In this document: piece by piece, positions 33,516 to 41,852 of the stretch
Layout: every line of letters starts with the position of its first letter
Position numbering within the stretch: the stretch's first letter is position 1
Assembly: GCA_964478025.1 (NCBI GenBank)
Contig: CAYZGK010000001.1
Coordinates: 160,410 to 224,409 of the forward strand
Origin: UBA3700 sp964478025
Lineage (GTDB): Bacteria > Bacillota > Clostridia > Christensenellales > UBA3700
Length of the DNA: 64,000 nt
Direction: 5' to 3'
Program-made: the position numbers and the translations under genes
Notes under the pieces: model-generated
What the model saw: the letters and a program-made list of their open reading frames with translations, nothing else
Told to the model about the DNA's origin: nothing
Database searches by the model: none

Positions 33516-35198
33516 ATGAAGACAAGATGGTATAAAGATGCCGTTATTTATCAAATATATCCAAGAAGTTTCTGTGATTCAAACGGAGATGGAATAGGCG
33601 ATCTAAGAGGCATTATTTCAAAGTTAGATTATATAAAAAGTTTAGGTGTAGATGCTGTATGGTTATCTCCAATTTATAAGTCTCCAAACGATGATATGGG
33701 ATATGATATTTCAGATTATAGAGATATTATGGATGAGTTTGGAACTTTAGATGATTTTAAAGAAATGCTAAAAGGTATGCATGATAGAGGAATAAAGCTA
33801 ATCATGGACCTTGTAGTTAATCATACATCTGATGAGCACTTTTGGTTTAAGGAAGCTAAAAAAGGAAAGGATAACCCTTATAGAGACTATTATATTTGGA
33901 GAAAAGGCAGAGGTAAAAATGGCAAGAAACCGCCAAATAATTGGACTTCAAATTTCGTAGGACCAGGATGGGAATATGATGAGAATTCAAAAGAGTGGTA
34001 TCTTCATTTATTCTCTAAAAAACAACCTGATTTAAACTGGGAAAACCCAAAAGTTAGACAAGAAGTTGCAGATATTTGTAATTATTGGTTTGACATGGGT
34101 GTAGACGGCTTTAGATGTGATGTCATTACTTATATATCTAAGGAAGATGGCCTTCCAAATGGTAAGATTACAGAATATCCATTAATTGGTATTAGTAAAT
34201 ATTGTATGGGACCAAGATATCATGAGTATATGCATGAATTAAATGAAAGGGCATTTTCAAAATATGATACCATGACTGTAGGTGAAGCCGCAGGTATGAC
34301 ATTTAAAGATGCATATAAGAGTATTGATGAATCTGTTGGAGAACTTGATTCTGTTTTTTCATTTGAACATATAACAGAGCCAGATATGATTTTACAAGTT
34401 TTGCCAAAGAAGTTTGATTTAGTAAAATTTAAAAAGATATTATCAAACTGGCAAACATTGCCAATGACTTCACAACCAACGCTATTTTTAGAGAATCATG
34501 ATCAACCAAGAAGCTGGCCAAGATTTGTTAATTATTGTTATGACAATAAAGAAAAGGCAGCAAAAATGCTTTTGGTTGCAATGCAAATGCAAAGAGGAAC
34601 TCCATATATTTATCAAGGCCAAGAAATAGGTATGACAAATGTAGACTTTAAATTAGAAGACTACAAAGATATCATGTCCATAAGAGTTTTTGATACTGTA
34701 AAGAAATATTTACCTTTTATGATGGGATTTGCAAAAAAGGTTATGTTAAAAAGAGCTAGAGATCACGCTAGAACTCCAGTTCAATGGAATGCAAATGAAA
34801 ATGCTGGATTTGGAAGTGGTACACCTTGGATGATGGTTAATCCTAACTACAAGGATGTAAATGTTGAAAATGAAGAAAAAGATCCAAATAGTATTTTAAA
34901 TTTCTATAAAAAGTTTTTAGCATTTAGAAAAGGCAAAGAAATTATAATTTCAGGAACATATGAACCTTACTATGAAAAGAGTAAAGAATTGTTTGTATAC
35001 AATAGAAAACTTGGTGATAGTTCTTATTTTGTAATTTGTAACTTTGTTAATAAAAATGTAAATTTTAAACTTCCTGTTGACATGAAGATTAAGTCATCAA
35101 AGGTAGCTATTTCAAATTATGAAGATAATGACAACAAAACCCTTCAAGATTTAACAATAAGACCTTTTGAAGCAATAGTTTTTGAAGTTAAATATTAA
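33516..35198 (+). CDS. GH13 alpha-glucosidase (oligo-1,6-glucosidase / GH13_31 type)
   Basis: 560 residues, the expected length. Conserved GH13 regions: VVNHTSDEH (region I), GFRCDVI with nucleophile Asp (II), TVGEAAG with acid/base Glu (III), ENHDQPR (IV). The N-terminal YKDAVIYQIYPRSFCDSNGDG is typical of subfamily 31 enzymes, which release glucose from isomaltose, dextrin ends or trehalose-6-phosphate. No signal peptide, so it is cytosolic and acts on imported or glycogen-derived oligosaccharides. It precedes the glycogen block but has its own terminator. Ribosome site GAGGTGG. Confidence 0.9.
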   Translation: MKTRWYKDAVIYQIYPRSFCDSNGDGIGDLRGIISKLDYIKSLGVDAVWLSPIYKSPNDDMGYDISDYRDIMDEFGTLDDFKEMLKGMHDRGIKLIMDLVVNHTSDEHFWFKEAKKGKDNPYRDYYIWRKGRGKNGKKPPNNWTSNFVGPGWEYDENSKEWYLHLFSKKQPDLNWENPKVRQEVADICNYWFDMGVDGFRCDVITYISKEDGLPNGKITEYPLIGISKYCMGPRYHEYMHELNERAFSKYDTMTVGEAAGMTFKDAYKSIDESVGELDSVFSFEHITEPDMILQVLPKKFDLVKFKKILSNWQTLPMTSQPTLFLENHDQPRSWPRFVNYCYDNKEKAAKMLLVAMQMQRGTPYIYQGQEIGMTNVDFKLEDYKDIMSIRVFDTVKKYLPFMMGFAKKVMLKRARDHARTPVQWNANENAGFGSGTPWMMVNPNYKDVNVENEEKDPNSILNFYKKFLAFRKGKEIIISGTYEPYYEKSKELFVYNRKLGDSSYFVICNFVNKNVNFKLPVDMKIKSSKVAISNYEDNDNKTLQDLTIRPFEAIVFEVKY

Positions 35199-35214
35199 AA
35201 ATGTTCTATGTATG

Positions 35215-35255
35215 TGGCTGCTTTGAAGTAAAATTCTAAGCAGCCATATTTTTTT
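35215..35255 (+). terminator. Terminator after alpha-glucosidase
   Basis: TGGCTGCTT (35215-35223) pairs with AAGCAGCCA (35238-35246), followed by a T-run at 35248-35255. Confidence 0.85.
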
Positions 35256-35411
35256 ATTGTAGATATTTTAACAACTTTGTTGTTAAGAAATAAATTAATT
35301 GAGAAAAATTTAATTTAGTATATTTAGATTATAATAATCGTAATTAACTAAATCTGTATTGCATATTGCGATAAAAAATAATATATTAAGCAATAAAAGT
35401 GGGTAAAAATT

Positions 35412-35723
35412 ATGGCAAACAAAAGTGCAAATATTTCAGTAAGAATAGAGCCTGAAATAAAACAACAAGCAGAAGCTATTTTAACAAAACTTGGACTTCC
35501 TGTATCAGTTGTTGTTGACACATTATATAGACAAATTATCATGACTGGAGGTCTACCTTATTCTATTAATGTTCCCAAAATACAGACATTAGAAAACATG
35601 TCAAAACAATAGTTTAATGAAACGATGGCAAAAGACTAAAATGAGGCAATAAAAAATCAAGGCATTGATGCAAAAACCACATTTTCCAATCTAAAAAAAA
35701 GAATTAAACTAATGAATTATTAA
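35412..35723 (+). pseudogene. RelB/DinJ-family antitoxin with two in-frame stops
   Basis: The first 66 codons (to TAG at 35610-35612) encode a ribbon-helix-helix antitoxin N-terminus: ANISVRIEPEIKQQAEAIL then LGLPVS, the RelB/DinJ pattern. The same frame continues after TAG with FNETMAKD, a second stop (TAA), then NEAIKNQGIDAKTTFSNLKK, which looks like the missing toxin-binding tail, to a last stop at 35721-35723. Two nonsense codons therefore split a normal-length antitoxin of about 100 residues. The short form may still bind DNA but should not neutralise a toxin. Confidence 0.7.
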
Positions 35724-35725
35724 GC

Positions 35726-35902
35726 AAAATTTCACCAAGAGCGACCTTTTTACAATTAAATCAAATAGTCATGTATTTATAAGGTTCAATTTACATCAGT
35801 AGTGGCTATAAAATGATTAGTCATAATTGAAGAGAGTGTTCCAATATTTATAATGGATTTAACTATAAAAAAATGCAAAGTAGATTTAACTTGTGTAATT
35901 AA
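35726..35902 (+). pseudogene. Decayed RelE/ParE-like toxin remnant
   Basis: In one frame after the antitoxin come KISPRA...QLNQIVMYL, two stops, then NIYNGFNYKKM. The first block resembles the start and the last the end of RelE/ParE toxins, but most of the body is missing or changed. Assignment rests on order (toxin after RelB) and these two short blocks. The 35613-36005 stretch holds no intact gene. Confidence 0.35.
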
Positions 35903-35942
35903 CGTTCTTTAATATTTTTTATTATATATATAATATTGCATA

Positions 35943-35972
35943 TTGAAAATAACACATATTCAATGGTATAAT
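35943..35972 (+). promoter_or_regulatory. Promoter of the glycogen operon
   Basis: TTGAAA at 35943-35948, 18-bp spacer, TATAAT at 35967-35972 with an upstream TGG (extended -10). AAGGAG at 35992-35997 is the glgB ribosome site. Confidence 0.7.
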
Positions 35973-36005
35973 TTGAGTATATTAAGAGTTTAAGGAGATT
36001 GTTGG

Positions 36006-37889
36006 ATGGATACTAATCAACCAATTTATTTATTTCACGAAGGAACTAATCATCAGGTCTATAAGTTATTAAGCCCACATCATGTTGTGGAAAATGGTAA
36101 AAATGGTTGGATATTTAGAGTATGGGCACCACATGCAGTTTCTGTTAGTGTAGTTGGTGATTTTAACTATTGGGATAGAAATGTAAATCCTATGCAGAAA
36201 ATAAGTGATGGTGTTTGGGAAGTATTTATTGAAGGTCCAAAAATTTACGATAACTATAAATATAGTATTGAAGCAAGAGATGGAAGAATTTTAACAAAGT
36301 CTGATCCATATGCTTTGCATACTGAGACAGCACCTCAAAATGCATCTAAATTATATGAATCAACTTATAAATGGGGAGATTCTAAGTGGTTAAAATCTAG
36401 AGAAAACTTAAATCCTTATGAAAGTCCAATGAATATCTATGAACTTCATCTTGGAAGTTGGAGAAGATATCCAGATGGAAATTTTATGAATTATAGAGTA
36501 ATTGCTGATGATTTGGCAGCTTATGTAAAAGAAATGGGTTATACCCATGTAGAGATACTTCCAATAACAGAGTATCCTTTTGATGGAAGTTGGGGATATC
36601 AAGTGACTGGCATGTATGCACCAACATCTAGATATGGTACTCCGGATGATTTTAAATATTTTGTTGATGTTCTTCATAAAAATGGTATTGCAATTATCTT
36701 AGACTGGGTAGTTGCTCATTTCCCAAAGGATGAATATGGTCTATATGAGTTTGATGGAGAAAAAACTTATGAATATCAAGAAGATTGGAAATGTGAACAT
36801 AAAGAATGGGGAACAAGAGTCTTTGATTATGGTAAAAATGAAGTAAAATCATTTTTAATATCTTCAGCTAACTTCTGGTTAAAAGAATATCATATCGATG
36901 GTATTAGAGTTGATGCAGTAGCTTCAATGTTATACCTAGATTATGGTAGAAAACCTGGTGAATGGAAGCCAAATTCTAAAGGTGGTAACTATAATTTAGA
37001 GGCAATAGAATTTTTCAAAACATTAAATTCTGCAGTTTTATCTGAAAATAAAGGAAAGATAATGATAGCAGAGGAATCAACTGCATTCCCGATGATTACA
37101 AAACCTGGTTATGATGGTGGCCTTGGATTTAATTTTAAGTGGAATATGGGCTGGATGAACGATATGCTTCGTTATGTATCTGCAGATCCTTTCTTTAGAA
37201 AAGATATGCATAATAATGTTACATTCTCTATTACTTACGCATATAGTGAAAATTATGTTTTACCAATTTCACATGATGAAGTTGTACATGGAAAAGCTTC
37301 ACTTTTAAATAAAATGCCAGGTGATTATCAACAAAAGTTTGATGGGGATAGAGCATTTATGGGTTATATGATGGGACATCCTGGAAAGAAGTTATTATTC
37401 ATGGGATGTGAGTTCGGCCAATTTATAGAGTGGGATTATAAAAAACAACTTGATTGGTTCTTACTTGATTATGACAGCCATAGAAGCTTACAAAAATTTG
37501 TAAAAGATTTGAATAAATATTATTTAACTCATCCTGAAATGTATGAATTAGATACAACATATGATGGTTTTAAATGGATTAGTGCAGATGACAATACTCA
37601 AAATATTGTTACATTTAAAAGATATGCTAAAAATGGGGATTATACAATAATTGTGGTAAACTTCTCTCCTGTTGCTAGAAAAGGTTACTCAATAGGTGTT
37701 CCAGATCTTACAACATATAATGTAGTTTTAAATAGTGATGACTCAATTTATGGTGGACTTGGAACTTCTCCAAAGAAATATAAGGCAATAAAGGGAAATA
37801 TGCATGGGGAAACTCAGATGATAAATCTAGAGATTCCAGCTAATAGCGTTATGTATATTAAACCTGCAAAGAAAACAAGTAAAAAATAA
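36006..37889 (+). CDS. glgB: 1,4-alpha-glucan branching enzyme GlgB
   Basis: 627 residues. An N-terminal CBM48 domain (WAPHAVSVSVVGDFNYWD) is followed by the GH13 core with WVVAHFP, GIRVDAVASMLY (nucleophile Asp), IAEEST (acid/base Glu) and SHDEVVHGK, all hallmarks of GlgB. It moves alpha-1,4 segments to make alpha-1,6 branches in glycogen. First gene of glgB-C-D-A-P. The tail ends in KKTSKK, like other lysine-rich ends in this operon. Confidence 0.95.
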   Translation: MDTNQPIYLFHEGTNHQVYKLLSPHHVVENGKNGWIFRVWAPHAVSVSVVGDFNYWDRNVNPMQKISDGVWEVFIEGPKIYDNYKYSIEARDGRILTKSDPYALHTETAPQNASKLYESTYKWGDSKWLKSRENLNPYESPMNIYELHLGSWRRYPDGNFMNYRVIADDLAAYVKEMGYTHVEILPITEYPFDGSWGYQVTGMYAPTSRYGTPDDFKYFVDVLHKNGIAIILDWVVAHFPKDEYGLYEFDGEKTYEYQEDWKCEHKEWGTRVFDYGKNEVKSFLISSANFWLKEYHIDGIRVDAVASMLYLDYGRKPGEWKPNSKGGNYNLEAIEFFKTLNSAVLSENKGKIMIAEESTAFPMITKPGYDGGLGFNFKWNMGWMNDMLRYVSADPFFRKDMHNNVTFSITYAYSENYVLPISHDEVVHGKASLLNKMPGDYQQKFDGDRAFMGYMMGHPGKKLLFMGCEFGQFIEWDYKKQLDWFLLDYDSHRSLQKFVKDLNKYYLTHPEMYELDTTYDGFKWISADDNTQNIVTFKRYAKNGDYTIIVVNFSPVARKGYSIGVPDLTTYNVVLNSDDSIYGGLGTSPKKYKAIKGNMHGETQMINLEIPANSVMYIKPAKKTSKK

Positions 37890-37921
37890 TAAAGGGGAAA
37901 AATAAGGAGGAAAAGTAGACA

Positions 37922-39118
37922 ATGTATTCTACGAAAAAAGAATGTATAGCAATGTTGCTTGCAGGAGGTCAAGGTACAAGATTGTATTCATTGACAAGAG
38001 ATGTAGCTAAACCTGCTGTATCGTTTGGTGGAAAATATAGAATTATAGATTTCCCACTATCAAATTGTATCAATTCAAATATTGACACAATAGGTGTTTT
38101 AACACAGTATAAGCCATTTGATTTGAACCAATATATAGGCAATGGCCAACCTTGGGATTTGGATAGAATGACAGGTGGTGTATTTGTATTACCTCCATAT
38201 TCAAGAGGCGGCGAATCTGGTGACTGGTATAAAGGAACAGCAAACGCAATTTATCAAAATATAGAGTTCATAGACAAGTATTCTCCTGAATATGTATTAG
38301 TTTTATCAGGCGATCATATCTATAAAATGGATTATGCTAAAATGCTTGAATACCATAAGGAAAAGAACTCAGATTGTACAATTGCGGTTTTAAATGTTCC
38401 ACTAGCTGAAGCTTCACGTTTTGGTATTATGAACACAAATCCAGATAATTCAGTTTATGAGTTTGAAGAAAAACCAAAACAACCAAAAAGTACAAATGCT
38501 TCTATGGGTATTTATATCTTTAATTATCAAAAACTAAGAAAGTACTTAATTGATGATGAAGCTGATCCAAACTCAAGTAACGACTTTGGTAAGAACATAA
38601 TTCCTAATATGCTTAAAGATGGTCAAAAGTTATTTGCATATAATTTTGAAGGTTATTGGAAAGACGTTGGAACTATCTCTTCTCTATGGGAAGCCAATAT
38701 GGATATAATCGATGAAAATTCTGGAATTAATTTATCAGATAATTCATGGAAGATATATGCAAGAAATACAGCTGAGCCACCACACTTTGTTGGCAACAAT
38801 GCAAAGATTGTAAATTCTTTAGTTACTGAAGGTTGTGAAGTTGAGGGTACAGTTATAAACTCCGTTATATCATCAGGCGTTAAAATTGCTGAAGGTGCCG
38901 TTGTTGAAAATTGTAATATTATGCCTAATGCTCAAATCTTAGAAGGAGCGGTTGTTAAATATGCAATTATTGGACAAGGTGCTGTTGTAGGCAAGGGCGC
39001 TAAGATAGGAGATACTTTAAAAGAACCAGTAAATGGACAATGGCAAATTGCTGTTGTAGGTCCTTATGCAAAGGTTGCTGAAAACCAAGTAGTACCTGTT
39101 GGTGCTATGGTAGATTAA
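37922..39118 (+). CDS. glgC: Glucose-1-phosphate adenylyltransferase, catalytic subunit GlgC
   Basis: 398 residues. The nucleotide-binding block AGGQGTRLYSLT is intact, with KPAVSFGGKYRIIDF, GDHIYKMDY and EEKPK further on, and a C-terminal left-handed beta-helix of hexapeptide repeats. It makes ADP-glucose from ATP and glucose-1-phosphate, the committed step to glycogen. It starts 32 bp after glgB with AAGGAGG. The partner GlgD follows by 13 bp, the heteromeric arrangement known in Bacillota. Confidence 0.95.
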   Translation: MYSTKKECIAMLLAGGQGTRLYSLTRDVAKPAVSFGGKYRIIDFPLSNCINSNIDTIGVLTQYKPFDLNQYIGNGQPWDLDRMTGGVFVLPPYSRGGESGDWYKGTANAIYQNIEFIDKYSPEYVLVLSGDHIYKMDYAKMLEYHKEKNSDCTIAVLNVPLAEASRFGIMNTNPDNSVYEFEEKPKQPKSTNASMGIYIFNYQKLRKYLIDDEADPNSSNDFGKNIIPNMLKDGQKLFAYNFEGYWKDVGTISSLWEANMDIIDENSGINLSDNSWKIYARNTAEPPHFVGNNAKIVNSLVTEGCEVEGTVINSVISSGVKIAEGAVVENCNIMPNAQILEGAVVKYAIIGQGAVVGKGAKIGDTLKEPVNGQWQIAVVGPYAKVAENQVVPVGAMVD

Positions 39119-39131
39119 TAGGAGGTGCAAG

Positions 39132-40250
39132 ATGAATAATAATATGTTTAGCGTAATTTTCGCATCAGATCAAGAAACAAAACTAGATAATTTAGCATTA
39201 CATAGAACAACAGCATCATTGCCTTTCTGTGCAAGATATAGATGTATAGACTTTACTTTATCTAATCTAGTAAACAGTAATGTTACCTCAATTGGAATCA
39301 TAACAAAAAATAACTATTCTTCGTTGATGGACCATATCCGTATGGGTCGTGACTGGGATTTAAACAGAAAGAATGGTGGTATTGTAGTATTCCCTCCATA
39401 TGCTTCAAATACAACAAGAAGCGTATTCAAAGGAAAAATCGAAGCTTTATATGGAATACTAGAGTTTATTGAAAAAGCTCCAGAAGAATATTGTATTGTA
39501 ACAAATAGTAATATTATCTCAAATATTGATTTTGAAGATGTTTATAAACAACACATTGCAACAGGTGCAGATATAACTGTACTATCTTATTCAGCAAAGC
39601 CAACATCATCAAAAAGATTATTGTTAGATTTGGATAAAGACTCTAAAGTTATTGGCTCTAGAATTACTCAAAGAGCAGATGATAACATCTTAGAGGTTGG
39701 TGTAAATATCTATTTATTAAAGAGAGATTTATTAAGAGATTTAGTTGTAGATAACTTTGAAAGAGGATTAATAGATTTTGAAAAGAATATAATTCAACAA
39801 AATGTAGATAATTTAAAAATCTATTCTTATCATATTGATCAACACTGCGCAATAATCGATGATATTAAATCATATTATAAAGAAAGTATGGCAGTACTTG
39901 ACTTTGATGTTAGAGAATCACTATTTGATGGAAAGGGTGGCAAAATCTACACTAAAGTTAAGGATAGTGTTCCAACAAGATATAGAGAAAATGCACTTAT
40001 TAAAAATTCATTAATAGCCGATGGTTGTGATATAAACGGAATTGTTGAAAATTCAATATTATTCAGAGGTGTAGTAGTTGAAGAGGGTGCAGTTATTAAA
40101 AATTCAATAATTATGGAAGGTGGAAAAATTCAAAAGAATGTTTCACTAAACTACATTATTACTGATAAAAATGTTACAGTTACTGAAGATAGAACAATGA
40201 GTGGTTCTGAGCTATATCCTGAAGTAATTGCAAAGAATAAAACTGTTTAA
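39132..40250 (+). CDS. glgD: GlgD, regulatory subunit of ADP-glucose pyrophosphorylase
   Basis: 372 residues. It has the GlgC fold and hexapeptide-repeat C-terminus but the catalytic loop is lost: the glycine-rich AGGQGTRL of GlgC is replaced by ASDQETKL. CARYRCIDFTLSNLVNS and SSLMDHIRMGRDWDL follow as in GlgD. In Bacillota, GlgD forms hetero-oligomers with GlgC and changes its activity. AGGAGG lies before the ATG. Confidence 0.93.
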   Translation: MNNNMFSVIFASDQETKLDNLALHRTTASLPFCARYRCIDFTLSNLVNSNVTSIGIITKNNYSSLMDHIRMGRDWDLNRKNGGIVVFPPYASNTTRSVFKGKIEALYGILEFIEKAPEEYCIVTNSNIISNIDFEDVYKQHIATGADITVLSYSAKPTSSKRLLLDLDKDSKVIGSRITQRADDNILEVGVNIYLLKRDLLRDLVVDNFERGLIDFEKNIIQQNVDNLKIYSYHIDQHCAIIDDIKSYYKESMAVLDFDVRESLFDGKGGKIYTKVKDSVPTRYRENALIKNSLIADGCDINGIVENSILFRGVVVEEGAVIKNSIIMEGGKIQKNVSLNYIITDKNVTVTEDRTMSGSELYPEVIAKNKTV

Positions 40251-40273
40251 TTAAAAAGGAGGATTTACCTTAT

Positions 40274-41791
40274 ATGGCAGAAGCAAAAAAGACAACAAAA
40301 AAGAAAACCTTAGTAAAGGAAGTTAAAGATTGTGTCAATAAAGATTTAACCAATAAAAAGGAAAATAATATGAAAGTATTATTTGTTGCTGGTGAGGCAA
40401 ATCCTTTTATAAAAACAGGAGGGCTTGCTGATGTTGCGGGCGCACTTCCTGCTGCACTTGTTGAAAAAGGTGTTGATGCAAGAGTCATGATACCTTTATA
40501 TCAAGATATTCCACAAGACTACAAAAACAATATGAAATATATTGGAAATTGTTATGTTCAATTGTCTTGGAGAAGCCAATACTGCGGTGTATTTACATAT
40601 AACTATCAAGGAGTTATTTATTACTTTATAGATAACGAATTCTATTTTAAAAGACATGGAATTTATGGCCACTATGATGATGGTGAAAGATTCGCTTTCT
40701 TCAGTAAAGCTATACTTGAAGTTTTAAAATTGATAGATTTTGCTCCAGATATTATTCATGCTAATGATTGGCATACAGCGCTTGTTCCAGTATTTTTGGA
40801 TTGTTTCTATAGAGGAGATGAGTATTGTAAGAACGCAAAAACAGTTTATACAATTCATAATATAGAATTCCAAGGACAATATGGAGATAACTTAATTGGA
40901 GATATCTTAGGGTTAAACAATGACCAAGCTATGTTAATTAGATATGGTGATTGTGTTAACTATATGAAAGGTGGTATTGAAAGTGCCTCTAGAGTAACAA
41001 CAGTTTCTCCATCTTATGCAAATGAAATTCTAGACCCATACTATGGATATGGTATGCAAGGTATATTAAATGAAAGAAAGTGGAAATTATCAGGAATTGT
41101 TAACGGAATAGATACTGTTAAAAATGATCCTATGACAGATAAATCTTTATTTGTTAACTATAATTTACAAACATTTGAAAATAAAAAGGCAAATAAAACA
41201 GGTCTTCAAGAATTACTTGGACTTCCAGTTAATGAAAATGTTCCAATGATAGGAATGGTTGGTAGATTAACTCATCAAAAAGGTATCGATTTAGTTACAG
41301 CAGTGCTAGAGAGAATCCTTGATATGGATGTTCAATTAATTGTTTTAGGTACAGGAGATTGGAAGTATGAAAACATTTTAAAGGATATGCAAAATAGATA
41401 TCCTGGAAAACTAAGGTCATTGATTTGCTTTTCTTCTGACATGGCAAGTAAAATATATGGTGCATCAGATATGTTCCTAATGCCTTCAAAGTTTGAACCA
41501 TGTGGATTATCTCAAATGATAGCAATGCGTTACGGCTCAGTTCCAATTGTTAGATTAACAGGAGGACTAAAAGATACAGTAATGGGTTATAACCATGAAA
41601 CTAAAGAAGGAGAAGGATTTACTTTCTTAACATATAATGCATCTGATATGCTATATGCAATAGAAAGAGCAGTAGGATTATATAGAGACTACAAGGAAGA
41701 TTGGAAGCAAGTTGTTGAAAATGGAATGAAGAAAGATTTCAGTTGGTCAACAATAGCTCAACAATATTTAGATTTATACAAAAGTATATAA
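40274..41791 (+). CDS. glgA: Glycogen synthase GlgA with lysine-rich N-terminal extension
   Basis: 505 residues from the ATG at 40274 (GGAGG 11 nt upstream), or 473 from the ATG at 40370, which also has an AAGGA site. The normal GlgA start (KVLFVAGEANPFIKTGGLADV) matches the second; the first adds 32 residues rich in Lys and Thr. ADP-glucose-binding K-T-G-G at 47-50 and the GT5 C-terminal block SKFEPCGLSQMIAMRYG are intact. It elongates glycogen with ADP-glucose from GlgCD. Both starts could be used. Confidence 0.92.
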   Translation: MAEAKKTTKKKTLVKEVKDCVNKDLTNKKENNMKVLFVAGEANPFIKTGGLADVAGALPAALVEKGVDARVMIPLYQDIPQDYKNNMKYIGNCYVQLSWRSQYCGVFTYNYQGVIYYFIDNEFYFKRHGIYGHYDDGERFAFFSKAILEVLKLIDFAPDIIHANDWHTALVPVFLDCFYRGDEYCKNAKTVYTIHNIEFQGQYGDNLIGDILGLNNDQAMLIRYGDCVNYMKGGIESASRVTTVSPSYANEILDPYYGYGMQGILNERKWKLSGIVNGIDTVKNDPMTDKSLFVNYNLQTFENKKANKTGLQELLGLPVNENVPMIGMVGRLTHQKGIDLVTAVLERILDMDVQLIVLGTGDWKYENILKDMQNRYPGKLRSLICFSSDMASKIYGASDMFLMPSKFEPCGLSQMIAMRYGSVPIVRLTGGLKDTVMGYNHETKEGEGFTFLTYNASDMLYAIERAVGLYRDYKEDWKQVVENGMKKDFSWSTIAQQYLDLYKSI

Positions 41792-41852
41792 TACATTTTT
41801 ATATTTATAAGGTGGGAAAAAATAAATATTAAAAAGGTAGGCAAATAAAAAA

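Larger units (their letters stand above)
35357..35945 (+). repeat. 12-bp direct repeat bracketing the decayed toxin-antitoxin locus
   Basis: TATTGCATATTG occurs at 35357-35368 and 35934-35945; GTAATTAAC also occurs at 35340-35348 and 35895-35903. The relB remnant and the toxin remnant lie between. The right copy overlaps the -35 region of glgB. Confidence 0.65.

Noticed and set aside
41295..41546. Open frames antisense or out of frame in glgA, glgP, dnaE and similar genes
   Set aside because: All overlap strongly recognised proteins, lack ribosome sites and have no protein-like features.
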